Of a DNA stretch of 46,192 bases, positions 22,379-31,390 are shown piece by piece. The stretch covers positions 1 to 46,192 of the forward strand of contig NZ_CANLTR010000027.1 of NCBI RefSeq assembly GCF_947494055.1. The letters are read 5' to 3'. The notes below the pieces were generated by a model. The model searched no databases and was not told the DNA's origin. It saw nothing but the letters and a program-made list of their open reading frames with translations. How positions within the stretch are numbered: the first letter of the stretch is position 1; each line of letters opens with the position of its first letter. This DNA comes from an uncultured Jannaschia sp. Lineage in GTDB: Bacteria; Pseudomonadota; Alphaproteobacteria; Rhodobacterales; Rhodobacteraceae. A program made the translations under genes and the position numbers.

Positions 22379-24832
22379 ATGGATACGGCGAAGATGACGA
22401 CGGGAGCGGTCAGGGATCCGGTCTGCGGCATGAATGTGGATCCGGCCAAAAGCACCCTCAGCCAGGAGCACGACGGTCATCTCTACCACTTCTGCTCGGA
22501 GCGCTGCCGTTCGAAGTTTGCCGCTTCGCCCCGCGACTTCGTCGAAGCCGTCGATCCGGTTTGCGGCATGTCCGTCGATCGCGCGACGGCCAGGCATCTG
22601 TCCTCACATGCAGGCGAGAAGTTCTACTTCTGCTCGGGGCGCTGCAAGGAGAAGTTCGACGCCGCGCCCGAAACATACCTGAAGGGCAAGCCGACGCCCG
22701 AACCGATGCCGGCGGGCACGATCTACACCTGCCCGATGCATCCCGAGATCGAGCAGGTCGGTCCCGGCGATTGTCCGATCTGCGGCATGGCGCTGGAGCC
22801 GAAGGGCGTACCCACAGGGGACGAGGGCCCGAATCCCGAGCTGGTCGACTTCTCTCGCAGGTTCGCGGTCGGCGCCGTGCTGACGGTGCCTCTGGTCATT
22901 ATCGCGATGGCACCGATGGTGGGGATCGAAGTCGGCAGCATGCTCGGCGCGCGTGTGACCCGCTGGCTCGAGTTGATCCTCGCCACGCCGGTGATCCTCT
23001 GGTCCGGCTGGCCCTTCCTGGTGCGGGGATGGAAGTCCTTTCGCAGCAGGAACCTGAACATGTTCAGCCTGATCGCCATGGGCGTCGCCGCCGCCTATGT
23101 CTTCAGCGTGGTCGCCGTCATCGCCCCCGGTCTGTTTCCGGCCGGCTTCCGCGACCATGCGGGACAGGTTGGCGTCTATTTCGAGGCTGGCGCGGTGATC
23201 GTGGTTCTCGTGCTCTTGGGCCAGATCCTCGAGCTGCGGGCGCGCGAGCGGACGGGGTCCGCCATCCGGGCGTTGCTCGACCTCGCGGCCAAGAGCGCTC
23301 GCGTGCTCCGCGACGACGGCCGCGAGGAGGAAGTGCCGCTCGAGGAGGTGCAGGTCGGCGATCGCCTTCGTGTCCGCCCCGGCGAGAAGGTGCCGGTGGA
23401 CGGTGCGGTGGTCGAGGGGCGGTCGTCGGTGGACGAGTCGATGCTGACCGGTGAGCCGGTCCCCGTCGAGAAGGTTGCGGGCGACCCCGTCACCGGGGCC
23501 ACGATCAACGGCACCGGCAGCCTGATCGTCGAGGCCAGGCGCGTGGGCTCGGACACGATGCTCGCGCAGATCGTGGAAATGGTCGCGGTGGCCCAGAGGT
23601 CGCGCGCCCCGATCCAGAAGCTCGCAGATGCGGTGGCGGGCTACTTCGTGCCGGCTGTCATCGCCGTTGCGGCTCTCGCGTTCATTGCCTGGTCAATTTG
23701 GGGGCCGGCGCCGGCACTGGCCTACGCGCTGGTTTCCGCGATCGCGGTCCTCATCATCGCCTGCCCCTGCGCGCTCGGTCTGGCCACGCCGATGTCGATC
23801 ATGACGGCAACGGGGCGCGGCGCGCAGGCAGGCGTGCTGATCAAGAACGCCGAGGCTCTCGAGGCCTTCGCCAAGGTGGACACGTTGATCGTGGACAAGA
23901 CCGGAACGCTGACCTTGGGCAAGCCGGAGCTTTCCGCCGTGCTGCCCGAGAGCGGGCACGACGAGGCCGAGATCCTGCGCCTGGCGGCGAGCCTGGAGCG
24001 GGGCTCCGAACATCCCCTGGCAGAGGCCATCGTCCGGGGTGCCGAGGCGCGCGGCCTTACGCTCGCCAAGGCTGGCGATTTCGAGGCAGTCACAGGGATG
24101 GGCGTGAAGGGTGTCGTCGACGGCAAGGCGGTCGCCCTGGGCAATGCGAAGATGATGGCGGAACTCGGGATCGAGGCCCCGTCCGTGGCCGAGACCGCGA
24201 ATGCCCGCCGCGACGAGGGGGAGACCGTCATGTTCGTCGTCGTCGATGGACAGGTCGCGGGTCTCGTGAGCGTTGCGGACCCGGTCAAGGAAACGACACC
24301 CGCCGCGCTCAAGGCGCTGCGTGACCTCGGCTTCCGGATTGTCATGGCGACGGGCGACAACGTGCGTACGGCCCGGGCCGTCGCGGACCGTCTCGGCATC
24401 GACGAGATACGCGCCGACGTGCTGCCCGAGGACAAGGCGCGGGTCATCCGAGACATGCAGGCGGAGGGGCATAGGGTGGCGATGGCCGGAGACGGTGTGA
24501 ACGATGCGCCGGCGCTGGCCCAAGCCGATGTCGGTATCGCCATGGGCACCGGGGCCGATGTCGCGATCGAGAGCGCTGGCTTCACCCTGATCAGGGGCGA
24601 TCTCGGCGGGATCGTGAGGGCGCGGCGCCTGTCGCTCGCCACGATGCGCAACATCCGGCAGAACCTGTTCTTCGCGATGGTCTACAACACCGCCGGCGTG
24701 CCGATCGCAGCCGGGCTGCTCTATCCGTTCTTCGGGCTCCTGATCTCGCCGATGTTCGCAGCCGCGGCAATGAGCCTCTCGTCCGTCTCGGTCATCGGCA
24801 ATGCGCTCAGGCTGCGGGCCGTTCGGCTCTGA
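22379..24832 (+). CDS. copA: Cu(I)-exporting P1B-type ATPase with YHS and HMBD N-terminus
   Basis: This 817-residue ATPase pumps Cu(I) out of the cytoplasm. The N-terminus has no classical CxxC HMA domain. It has two YHS domains (DPVCGMNVD to FCSERC, then DPVCGMSVD to FCSGRC) and a heavy-metal binding domain [21 protein letters not shown] near residues 118-139. The transport motif Cys462-Pro-Cys464, phosphorylation site Asp506 in DKTGT, MATGDN and [20 protein letters not shown] are all intact. GGAGGACTGGTA precedes the ATG. It is controlled by the CueR box at 22318. Sensor, promoter and CPC motif together make a copper substrate likely, with Ag(I) also possible. Confidence 0.95.
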   Translation: MDTAKMTTGAVRDPVCGMNVDPAKSTLSQEHDGHLYHFCSERCRSKFAASPRDFVEAVDPVCGMSVDRATARHLSSHAGEKFYFCSGRCKEKFDAAPETYLKGKPTPEPMPAGTIYTCPMHPEIEQVGPGDCPICGMALEPKGVPTGDEGPNPELVDFSRRFAVGAVLTVPLVIIAMAPMVGIEVGSMLGARVTRWLELILATPVILWSGWPFLVRGWKSFRSRNLNMFSLIAMGVAAAYVFSVVAVIAPGLFPAGFRDHAGQVGVYFEAGAVIVVLVLLGQILELRARERTGSAIRALLDLAAKSARVLRDDGREEEVPLEEVQVGDRLRVRPGEKVPVDGAVVEGRSSVDESMLTGEPVPVEKVAGDPVTGATINGTGSLIVEARRVGSDTMLAQIVEMVAVAQRSRAPIQKLADAVAGYFVPAVIAVAALAFIAWSIWGPAPALAYALVSAIAVLIIACPCALGLATPMSIMTATGRGAQAGVLIKNAEALEAFAKVDTLIVDKTGTLTLGKPELSAVLPESGHDEAEILRLAASLERGSEHPLAEAIVRGAEARGLTLAKAGDFEAVTGMGVKGVVDGKAVALGNAKMMAELGIEAPSVAETANARRDEGETVMFVVVDGQVAGLVSVADPVKETTPAALKALRDLGFRIVMATGDNVRTARAVADRLGIDEIRADVLPEDKARVIRDMQAEGHRVAMAGDGVNDAPALAQADVGIAMGTGADVAIESAGFTLIRGDLGGIVRARRLSLATMRNIRQNLFFAMVYNTAGVPIAAGLLYPFFGLLISPMFAAAAMSLSSVSVIGNALRLRAVRL

Positions 24833-24847
24833 TCGAGAGCTTTTTGC

Positions 24848-25999
24848 TCAAGCGCGGGACGCTTCATGCTCTTGCCGGTTCCGGCGCTCCCGACTCTCGC
24901 CGCCGCCGTGGAAGTGCAGCCAGAGAAGCGCTGCAGCGGCGGCAAGGAAGGCGAGGTTCAGAAAGAAGGTGTAGTCGATCGCGAAGCGGACCATCTCCTG
25001 CAGCGACGGCCGTTCGGTCGGGATCATGCCGAAAAGTGCGAACAGGTAGTGCACGGTGACGCCTGCCGCGACCATGCAGACGTAGAGCAGGCCCGAAAGG
25101 TAGAGCGCGTAGCGCCAGCCATAATACTTGGCGTGGACCCAGATCACCGTCGCCGCCACGAGGTCGGCTCCGAGGAATGCCACCACGCCCCCGAAGGACG
25201 CATCGCGCGACCACAGCATCGCCGTCAGCGGCACGTTGCCCATCGACCCGATGAAGGTGAAGAATGCCACGACTGGTGCAACGAGCGCGTTCTCCAGCAC
25301 GATGAAGAAGCCCGGGCCGTCCTGCGCGCCGCCGTCGCCGATGAGGAAGATCGCGTTCCAGAAGCTCTGCGGCACGAAGACCGAGATGAAGCCGGCGATG
25401 ATGAAGCCGAAGAGGATCTCCTTCCAGACCATCTTCCATTCCATGAAGAACGCCCGTGCGATCTGTTGCCAGCCTTTGCGGGAGACCAGCTTGTCGCGGA
25501 ACGAGCCCCGCATCCCGTGGTCCATGCCCATTCCCTCGCTCTGCTGGGCCTTCTCGGCGTGCTCCTTCGCCTGGTCGACGAGGCCCGAGGGGAACCAGAG
25601 CTGCGTGAGGATGTAGGCATAGACGATCATCAGCATGCCGAGCAGAAAGTTCGCGAGGGTGAACTTCCAGCCGAGCAGTACCCAGAGGACGATTCCGAGC
25701 TCGATCACCAGATTGGTCGATGCGATCAGGAATGCCATCGAGTTCATTGGATGCGCGCCCTTGACCAGGACGGACCGAGACGCCGCGAGCGCGGCGAAAG
25801 AGCAGGACGATGAGATGAAGCCGAAGAATCCGGCGATGCCGGCCTCTTTCGGGCCGCGCTCGCCAAGGATCCTGGCCATCTGCTCGCGCGTGACGAGAAC
25901 CTGAATGCCAGCAGAGATGATGTAGCCGAAGATCAGCGCCCAGAGTGCCTTCCACAGCATGCCGGCGCCGGTGGCGATTGCCTGAAGCATCTGATCCAT
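24848..25999 (-). CDS. DUF318/SO_0444-type metal permease
   Basis: This is a 383-residue membrane protein of the DUF318 permease family (related to ArsP and the SO_0444 Cu/Zn efflux group). Two repeats of four or so helices surround a hydrophilic loop with EGMGMDHGMRGSF. The hallmark GFISSSCSFAALAASRSVLVKG, with its SSSCSF serine/cysteine cluster in the first repeat, and FTFIGSMGNVPLTAMLW in the second are visible. The C-terminus is charged and His-containing. The start at 25999 is chosen because the frame upstream is Arg-rich shadow sequence. It converges with copA with 15 bases between the stops. Substrate is not known from sequence; Cu, Zn or an organo-metalloid are candidates. Confidence 0.85.
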   Translation of the reverse strand: MDQMLQAIATGAGMLWKALWALIFGYIISAGIQVLVTREQMARILGERGPKEAGIAGFFGFISSSCSFAALAASRSVLVKGAHPMNSMAFLIASTNLVIELGIVLWVLLGWKFTLANFLLGMLMIVYAYILTQLWFPSGLVDQAKEHAEKAQQSEGMGMDHGMRGSFRDKLVSRKGWQQIARAFFMEWKMVWKEILFGFIIAGFISVFVPQSFWNAIFLIGDGGAQDGPGFFIVLENALVAPVVAFFTFIGSMGNVPLTAMLWSRDASFGGVVAFLGADLVAATVIWVHAKYYGWRYALYLSGLLYVCMVAAGVTVHYLFALFGMIPTERPSLQEMVRFAIDYTFFLNLAFLAAAAALLWLHFHGGGESRERRNRQEHEASRA

Positions 26000-26261
26000 C
26001 ACGATGCCTTTGCGCTGTCCGCTCTGCTCCCATCGAACTCGTGGTAATCGCTGGCGGTTCCTCTGCCATCCGGAACGGCGACTGGGCACGGACGATCGTC
26101 AACGGTCTCGTGCGGTTCTCGTCACCACGCTCGAGCGCAGGAGGATCCGGAGAAAAACTGCGCAGGAGGGAAAGCCCTTGGTCGTGTCCGTTCCCAGCCA
26201 CGGTCTTCAATCTTGGCCTGCCTGATCGATGCCCGTCAATCGCATCGTGGCACGTGATTGC

Positions 26262-26285
26262 TCTATCCCTCCCGGGAAGGATAGA
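26262..26285. promoter_or_regulatory. Dyad operator just upstream of the RcnR/DmeR-like gene
   Basis: TCTATCC (26262-26268) and GGATAGA (26279-26285) are perfect inverted arms around a nearly palindromic centre containing TCCCGGGA. The site ends eight bases before the repressor start, the expected place for autoregulation. C/G tracts flanked by AT are typical of this repressor family. Confidence 0.6.
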
Positions 26286-26293
26286 TTGTCGCG

Positions 26294-26551
26294 ATGGCGC
26301 CCCCCCTTCATGCAAGTCATCCTGCGCTGATCGCCCGGCTGAAACGCGCTGACGACCACCTGCGCGCCGTGATCGGGATGATCGAAGCGGGCAAGCCCTG
26401 CGTGGAGATTGCCCGGCAGATGCAGGCGTTCGAAAAGGCGGTCACCAACGCCAAGCGAGCGCTGATCCACGACTACATGCATCACTGTCTGAACGCGGGA
26501 GGCTCCGAGACCGGACGTGCCGAACTGCGTACGGTTGCTCGCTATCTTTGA
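26294..26551 (+). CDS. RcnR/DmeR-like Ni/Co-sensing repressor
   Basis: This is an 85-residue CsoR/RcnR-family protein. It carries N-terminal His (LHASHPALIARLKRADDHLRA), Cys36 (GKPCVEIARQ) and a His cluster in LIHDYMHHCL, giving the His-Cys-His-His pattern of Ni/Co (RcnR, DmeR) or formaldehyde (FrmR) members and not the Cys-His-Cys of CsoR. The downstream gene encodes an MFS exporter with a His-rich tail, which favours Ni/Co over formaldehyde. Rhizobial DmeR is the nearest relative I recall. The stop is eight bases before the exporter ATG. Confidence 0.82.
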   Translation: MAPPLHASHPALIARLKRADDHLRAVIGMIEAGKPCVEIARQMQAFEKAVTNAKRALIHDYMHHCLNAGGSETGRAELRTVARYL

Positions 26552-26559
26552 GGTCTGTC

Positions 26560-27879
26560 ATGCTCGACATCCTTGCTGACCGCACCTATCGCCATCTGTT
26601 TCTGGCCCAGGTCGTCGCTCTTCTCGGGACCGGGCTCGCGACGGTCGCGCTCGGACTTCTTGCCTTCGATCTGGCGGGCGACGGGGCGGCTTTCGTGCTG
26701 GGCACGGTCTTCACGATCAAGATGGTGGCCTATGTGGGCATCGCCCCTGTTGCCGGGGCCTTCGCGGACCGGCTGCCGCGCCGCGCGCTCTTGGTGACGC
26801 TCGATCTGGTGCGTGCCGGTGTGGCGCTGGCCCTGCCCTTCGTGACCGAGGTCTGGCAGGTCTACGTGCTGATCTTCCTGCTGCAATCGGCCTCCGCCGC
26901 TTTCACGCCGACCTTTCAGGCGACGATCCCGGACGTTCTATCGGAAGAGGCGCGCTATACCCGCGCGCTGTCGCTGTCGCGGCTAGCCTACGATCTGGAA
27001 AACATCGTCAGCCCGACCCTGGCCGCGCTCCTCCTTGCGGTGATGTCCTACCATTCGCTATTCCTTGGCACAGTAATAGGCTTTGTGGCCTCTGCTCTTC
27101 TGGTCGTCTCGGTCCTGCTGCCCAGCCCCCGCCCGTCCGAGCCGCGCGGTGTCTACGATCGCACGACGCGCGGTGTCCGCATCTATCTGGCCACGCCGCG
27201 TCTGCGCGGGCTCCTGGCGCTGAACCTTGCAGCGGCGGCGGCGGGGGCGATGGTGCTGGTCAACACGGTGGTTCTGGTGCGCGGATCGCTCGGGTTGTCG
27301 GAAAGCGCGCTGGCCTGGACGTTGTTCGCCTTCGGCGCAGGCTCCATGACGGCTGCGCTGATCCTGCCGCGCGTGCTGGATGCGCTGCCGGACCGACCGG
27401 TGATGTTCAGTGGCGCCGGACTGATGGTGGCGACATTGCTGGGCCTGAGTCTGACGATCCTGTTGGCCGGGCTCGGCTGGTCCATCCTTCTGACAGCCTG
27501 GCTGATGGTGGGCCTGGGATATTCCACGGTCCTCATCCCGTCGGGCCGGTTGATGCGCCGCTCCGCCCATGCCGAGGATCGCCCGGCACTGTTCGCGGCG
27601 CAATTCGCGCTGTCCCATGCCTGCTGGCTGGTGACCTATCCGCTGGCGGGCTGGTTGCTGACGGTCTACGGCGTCGTTCCTGCGCTTCTCGGGCTGGCAC
27701 TCCTCGCTGCCAGCGGAATGCTCATGGCCTTGAAGCTCTGGCCCGCGAACGATCCCGTGGAACTCGAGCACAACCACAGCAATCTGCCGCTCGACCATCC
27801 GCATCTGAACGGTGAGCGACACCATGCCCATCCGTTCGTCGTGGACGATCACCATCCTCGCTGGGCATCGCAACTTTGA
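26560..27879 (+). CDS. MFS exporter with His-rich C-terminal tail (NreB-like)
   Basis: This is a 439-residue major facilitator with about 12 transmembrane segments. The early signature DRTYRHLFLAQVVALLGTGL and the loop GAFADRLPRRALL are typical of the group. The cytoplasmic tail is His-rich (LEHNHSNLPLDHPHLNGERHH and VVDDHHPRW), as in NreB-type nickel exporters. The ATG at 26560 follows GAGG; a TTG at 26548 overlaps the upstream stop and is an alternative. Coupling to an RcnR/DmeR-like repressor and the His tail point to Ni(II)/Co(II) efflux. Substrate is inferred. Confidence 0.87.
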   Translation: MLDILADRTYRHLFLAQVVALLGTGLATVALGLLAFDLAGDGAAFVLGTVFTIKMVAYVGIAPVAGAFADRLPRRALLVTLDLVRAGVALALPFVTEVWQVYVLIFLLQSASAAFTPTFQATIPDVLSEEARYTRALSLSRLAYDLENIVSPTLAALLLAVMSYHSLFLGTVIGFVASALLVVSVLLPSPRPSEPRGVYDRTTRGVRIYLATPRLRGLLALNLAAAAAGAMVLVNTVVLVRGSLGLSESALAWTLFAFGAGSMTAALILPRVLDALPDRPVMFSGAGLMVATLLGLSLTILLAGLGWSILLTAWLMVGLGYSTVLIPSGRLMRRSAHAEDRPALFAAQFALSHACWLVTYPLAGWLLTVYGVVPALLGLALLAASGMLMALKLWPANDPVELEHNHSNLPLDHPHLNGERHHAHPFVVDDHHPRWASQL

Positions 27880-27922
27880 TCCCTCGAATGGCGGCCCTCC
27901 ACGCTCGTTTGATCGCAACCAG

Positions 27923-28360
27923 GTGACCGAACTCGCCGCGTATGGCGGGCTGTTCCTCTCCGCCCTCGTTGCCGCAACCATGCTTCCCGCACAGTCCGAG
28001 CTTGTTCTCGCGGCGTTGCTGCGGTCTGGCGACTGGTCGACGTCAGGCCTTCTCGCGAGCGCGAGCGTCGGCAACGTCCTTGGCTCTCTGGTCAACTACG
28101 GGCTCGGGCGCGGGGCAGAGACGTTCCGTGATCGGCGCTGGTTCCCCGCAAGCGCCACAGCGCTCGTCCGCGCGCAGCGATGGTACCGCAGGTACGGACG
28201 CTGGTCCCTGCTTCTGAGCTGGATGCCCATCATCGGAGATCCGCTCACCGTGGCTGCAGGCCTCCTGCGCGAGCCGATATGGCGCTTCCTCCTCTTGGTC
28301 ACGATCGCCAAGGTCGGACGCTACGTTGTCCTGACGATTGCCGTGCTCGGGTTCGGATGA
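27923..28360 (+). CDS. YqaA-family small membrane protein
   Basis: This is a 145-residue protein of the YqaA/DedA-related (SNARE-associated) family. The conserved pieces are TELAAYGGLFLSALVAATMLPAQSELVLAALL, SVGNVLGSLVNYGLGR and RYGRWSLLLSWMPIIGDPLTVAAGL. The frame is open to an ATG at 27812 inside the preceding exporter gene, but family similarity begins at the GTG at 27923, which I take as the start. Its Shine-Dalgarno is weak, so initiation further upstream cannot be excluded. Relatives affect membrane homeostasis and metal or drug tolerance; function here is unknown. Confidence 0.75.
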   Translation: MTELAAYGGLFLSALVAATMLPAQSELVLAALLRSGDWSTSGLLASASVGNVLGSLVNYGLGRGAETFRDRRWFPASATALVRAQRWYRRYGRWSLLLSWMPIIGDPLTVAAGLLREPIWRFLLLVTIAKVGRYVVLTIAVLGFG

Positions 28361-28816
28361 ACGGACGGCAACCGGTCGCTAGATGGGGACCTCTTCCGCG
28401 GACGAGATCGACGTCGAAATAGACGTGCAACTCCTCGAGTGAATCGTCGCGATCCTGAAGGGGCCTGCCGTGCCACGACCGGACCGGCTTCGAGCGACCC
28501 CATCGGGGCGCCCGAGGAACGGCCCCGCAGACCCTGATCATTGTAGCGCTGTCGAACCGCGTGAAGCGGCTGCGCGCGGCGGGCGATGTCCGGCGAGCAC
28601 CCGAGGAACGCGGCGAAATCCTTGATTGGGGATGTGGGCCTGTCTCGGGCCTTGCCGCCCATTCCGCGAATATTCATGTCCTCGTTCATCCGCTGGCGCC
28701 GCAGCTTTGTGGTCTTGGTGAAACGAGACGGAGCCAATGCCGGGGTGCATCCTGACGAACACCGCAACTCGCTCTCGACCTCCCGTACCTGAGCAGGCGC
28801 CGAGGCTGAGAACCCG
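28361..28816. other. Gap holding only an integrase remnant
   Basis: Between the YqaA-like gene and the DUF1624 gene (convergent) I find no intact gene. The only recognisable content is a tyrosine-integrase fragment on the minus strand, listed separately. Confidence 0.5.
28528..28701 (-). pseudogene. N-terminal fragment of an IS91-associated tyrosine integrase
   Basis: A minus-strand stretch reads LRRQRMNEDMNIRGM, then IKDFAAFLGCSPDIARRAQPLHAVRQRY. This matches the SAM-like N-terminal domain of XerC/D-type integrases that accompany IS91-like transposases (typically RMIEDMTIR, then FAAFLGRSPDTAT). The catalytic domain is missing, and the expected ATAEDL sequence is already degraded. It marks a former mobile-element boundary between the Ni/Co and the Zn/Cd/Pb modules. 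Confidence 0.55.
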
Positions 28817-29608
28817 TCACCGAACCAGCCCGACGAGCGGGATCAGCACGCCGAGCAGTACGGGTTGATGGATGAGGTAGATCGGAAGGCTGTGCCGACC
28901 GATCCATGCCAGCGATCGATCGACGCGCCCGTCGAGCGGCCGCGCGCAATATGCCCAGCCTCGAGCGAGAGCCAGCCGCGTTCCGGCCATGCCGAGCAGC
29001 GTCAGCCCGATCCACGGAAAGACGGGAACGAAGTCGTTGCTGCGTGGAGGCGTGGCCGCAAAGCCGGTCCAGGCGAGCCATCGCGGATCGAACGCCGCCG
29101 ATGTCCAGAAGAAGCCGAGGACGTAAGCCGCGACGCCGAGCGCCACGATGGCGGAAGTGGGCAGGCGCAGTGCGAGGGCGCCGATGACGCTCGCCACCGC
29201 GATGGCGTGCAGGATGCCGTAGTAGACGAAGGTCTGTGGAAAGGCGACGCGAGTCACGAGCGTGATCGCGAGCGCCGCTGCGACCAGCACGGCGAGGCGC
29301 CGCATGAACGCACGTCGCCGGAACCCGTCCGCCGACGCGAGGACGAGGCTCACCCCGACCAGAGCCATGAAGGTGCCCGCGAGCACGCGGCCGAACAGCA
29401 GCCACAGCGAATGGGATGCGATCCAAGCCGGGATGACACCGAGATAGGCGAGATCCCACACGAGGTGGAACAGCACCACGCCCGCGATGGCAATTCCACG
29501 CACGACGTCGACGATGGCGAGACGCGGAATTACCGTCGCGCGGAAGGCCGGCTCCCATGCCGACGATGCACGCGCAACGGAGGAATGTTCATCGAGTCGC
29601 CGGTTCAT
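28817..29608 (-). CDS. DUF1624 heparan-alpha-glucosaminide N-acetyltransferase-like protein
   Basis: This is a 263-residue polytopic membrane protein of the DUF1624/acyltransferase family. After a 28-residue hydrophilic head, the conserved RLAIVDVVRGIAIAGVVLFHLVWDLAYLG contains the Arg-Gly and His-x-x-Trp-Asp elements of this family. Eight or so helices follow, ending in WIGRHSLPIYLIHQPVLLG. The family transfers acyl groups across membranes to sugar or envelope acceptors. It is the last gene of a minus-strand run after the STAS and CDF genes, 36 bases downstream. An envelope-modification role would suit the rest of the window, but that is inference. Confidence 0.82.
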   Translation of the reverse strand: MNRRLDEHSSVARASSAWEPAFRATVIPRLAIVDVVRGIAIAGVVLFHLVWDLAYLGVIPAWIASHSLWLLFGRVLAGTFMALVGVSLVLASADGFRRRAFMRRLAVLVAAALAITLVTRVAFPQTFVYYGILHAIAVASVIGALALRLPTSAIVALGVAAYVLGFFWTSAAFDPRWLAWTGFAATPPRSNDFVPVFPWIGLTLLGMAGTRLALARGWAYCARPLDGRVDRSLAWIGRHSLPIYLIHQPVLLGVLIPLVGLVR

Positions 29609-29644
29609 GTCGTGCCGATGTAGCCGGATCGGACGCGTCGCGCC

Positions 29645-30031
29645 TCAGCCGGACGCGTCTGCTGCACCGATCCCCGCAGCGGCCCAGGCGATCGCCTCCT
29701 CGCGCTCGTTTGGCGCGAAGCAGCGCAGCTCCGCGCGCGTAGGCGGATCGCCCGCCTTCGTGGCCCATTCGATCCACGGCTCGTCGGCGACGAACGCGAC
29801 GCGTGCGAAGTCGTCTGCGTGCCGCGCGTCGATCTGCATGTCTGCCCAGAACGCCGACGGGCTCTCATAGCCATCGAACGCGCCCATGAGGACGACGAGC
29901 GCAGGCCGGTCATGCTGGGCGATTTGCCGGTCGATCCAGGCATGCATCTCATCGAAGTCGCGCTCGGACAGTCGGCCGGCGCATTCCAGCGCGAGGACCC
30001 CTGGAGCCTCGATGGCGAGTTCCTTCCACAT
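29645..30031 (-). CDS. SpoIIAA-like STAS protein
   Basis: This is a 128-residue soluble protein with a STAS fold of the SpoIIAA-like (DUF3478) type. It starts LAIEAPGVLALECAGRLSERDFDEM, followed by ALVVLMGAFDGYESPSAFWADMQ and the C-terminal FAPNEREEAIAWAA. These proteins are frequent in marine alphaproteobacteria and may bind lipids; they are not phosphorylated anti-sigma antagonists. AGAAGGATT precedes the ATG at 30031. It is 15 bases downstream of the CDF exporter gene and so likely coinduced by the MerR-type promoter at 30991. What it does in metal resistance is unknown. Confidence 0.85.
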   Translation of the reverse strand: MWKELAIEAPGVLALECAGRLSERDFDEMHAWIDRQIAQHDRPALVVLMGAFDGYESPSAFWADMQIDARHADDFARVAFVADEPWIEWATKAGDPPTRAELRCFAPNEREEAIAWAAAGIGAADASG

Positions 30032-30046
30032 AATCCTTCTCTCCTT

Positions 30047-30961
30047 TCAGCCGTGCCCGTAGAGGTCGGCATCCTCGTGCTTTCGGTCGGCGGGCTCGAA
30101 CTCCAGCGTCGAGTGCTCGACGTCGAACTCGTCCTTCAGCCTCGACTTGATCGCCGCCTTGATGTCCTCGATCTCGCCCCAACGGTCGCGCGACACGACG
30201 ACGTGAGTGTCGAGCGCGACGGCATGTTCTTCCATCTGCCAGAAATGCGCGTGATGGACTTCCTCGACGCCGTCGATTTCGGACACGGCGGCGATCACCG
30301 CATCGGTATCGACGTCGGGCGGGCTGCCCAGCATCAGCGTGCGGATCGGCCCGCCGATCTCGGTCAGGGCAAGGTAGAGGATGTAGGCGGCGATCCCGAT
30401 CGTGATGGCCGGGTCCACCCAGTAGATATCGTAAAGAAGGATCAGCGTGCCGCCCAGGATCACGGCGACCGAAGCCAGCGCGTCCGACAGGTTGTGCAGG
30501 AAGAGCGCGCGGATGTTCACGGAGCCCTTCTGCATCGAGTAGGTCAGGAGCGCCGTGAGCGTGTCCACCGCAAGGGCCACGCCGCCAAGGATCACGACCG
30601 TCCAGCCGGCAACCTCGGAGGGTTCGATCCAGCGCATCACGCCCTCGTAGAGCAGGTAGACCCCGATCAGGATCAGCGAGGTATAGTTGATGAGGGCGGC
30701 GACGATCTCGACCCGGCCGTAGCCGAAGGTCATCTTCGCATCGGCCGGGCGCCGCGCGATCTTGCGCGCGCCGAAGGCGATCACCAGCGAGGCCATGTCC
30801 GAGAAGTTGTGGATCGCGTCGGCGATCAGCGCGAGGCTGCCCGACAGGATGCCGCCCACGATCTGCGCGATCGTGAGCAGGCCGTTGGCCCAGATGGCGA
30901 CGGCGACGCGGCGGTCGCCGGACTCGGGGTCGATATGGGCGTGGCCGTGGTCATGGGGCAC
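30047..30961 (-). CDS. CDF cation exporter, CzcD/ZitB-like
   Basis: This is a 304-residue cation diffusion facilitator with six transmembrane segments and a C-terminal cytosolic domain. The N-terminus is His-rich (PHDHGHAHIDPE). Metal sites are visible as SLALIADAIHNFSDMASLVIA (His and Asp of TM2) and LHNLSDALASVAVIL (TM5, HxxxD), a pattern of Zn/Cd exporters; the cytosolic domain contains VEEVHHAHFWQMEEHAVALDTHVVV. The start is a GTG at 30961 preceded by GAGGAG. A MerR-type promoter with 19-bp spacer ends 30 bases upstream. Likely substrates Zn(II), Cd(II) or Co(II). Confidence 0.92.
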   Translation of the reverse strand: MPHDHGHAHIDPESGDRRVAVAIWANGLLTIAQIVGGILSGSLALIADAIHNFSDMASLVIAFGARKIARRPADAKMTFGYGRVEIVAALINYTSLILIGVYLLYEGVMRWIEPSEVAGWTVVILGGVALAVDTLTALLTYSMQKGSVNIRALFLHNLSDALASVAVILGGTLILLYDIYWVDPAITIGIAAYILYLALTEIGGPIRTLMLGSPPDVDTDAVIAAVSEIDGVEEVHHAHFWQMEEHAVALDTHVVVSRDRWGEIEDIKAAIKSRLKDEFDVEHSTLEFEPADRKHEDADLYGHG

Positions 30962-30990
30962 TGAACGGCTCCTCGAATCATTCGAGAAGG

Positions 30991-31021
30991 GATGTAACAG
31001 CTACAGCGGCTAGAGCTTCAA
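30991..31021 (-). promoter_or_regulatory. ZntR/CadR/PbrR-type promoter for the CDF operon
   Basis: Minus strand: TTGAAG (31021-31016), 19-base spacer with dyad CTCTAGCCGCTGTAG, and TACATC (30996-30991). It is closely related to the boxes at 32603 and 43935. It faces the CDF exporter GTG at 30961. Confidence 0.78.
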
Positions 31022-31031
31022 GCCCGGTCGG

Positions 31032-31358
31032 TCATGTAGCGCGCGGCGCGGTCAGGATGATCGCCGCGCCGACCAGGCAGATCGCCGTGCCGATCAAGTC
31101 CCACCGGTCCGGCCGCTGCCCCTCGGCCAGCCACATCCAGAGCACCGACGCCGCGATATAGACACCGCCATAGGCCGCGAAGGCGCGCCCCGCCGTGACG
31201 GTCTCGACCTGAGCGAGCAGCCAGCCGAAGATCGCGAGCGAAAGGATGCCAGGCGCGAGCCAGAGCGGCGAGGTCCCCGAGCGCCACCACGCCCAGATGG
31301 CGAAGCAGCCGGCAATTTCAGCCAGCGCGGCCAATGGATATGCGATCGCTGCGGGCAT
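31032..31358 (-). CDS. YnfA-family small membrane protein
   Basis: This is a 108-residue protein with four transmembrane helices of the YnfA/UPF0060 family, related to small multidrug resistance transporters. Landmarks are [53 protein letters not shown] and [20 protein letters not shown]. It ends 11 bases before the MerR-type promoter for the CDF operon and starts 32 bases after the short CDF-like gene. Transport function of the family is not well defined. Its place in a metal-efflux run suggests cation or cationic-drug export. Confidence 0.9.
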   Translation of the reverse strand: MPAAIAYPLAALAEIAGCFAIWAWWRSGTSPLWLAPGILSLAIFGWLLAQVETVTAGRAFAAYGGVYIAASVLWMWLAEGQRPDRWDLIGTAICLVGAAIILTAPRAT

Positions 31359-31390
31359 GTCAGGCGTGGGTCCCGACGCGGTTTCCTGTC

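Noticed and set aside
24833-24860. GAGC-TTTTT-GCTC hairpin after copA as terminator
   Set aside because: Only a 4-bp stem with the T run inside the loop; not enough for an intrinsic terminator.
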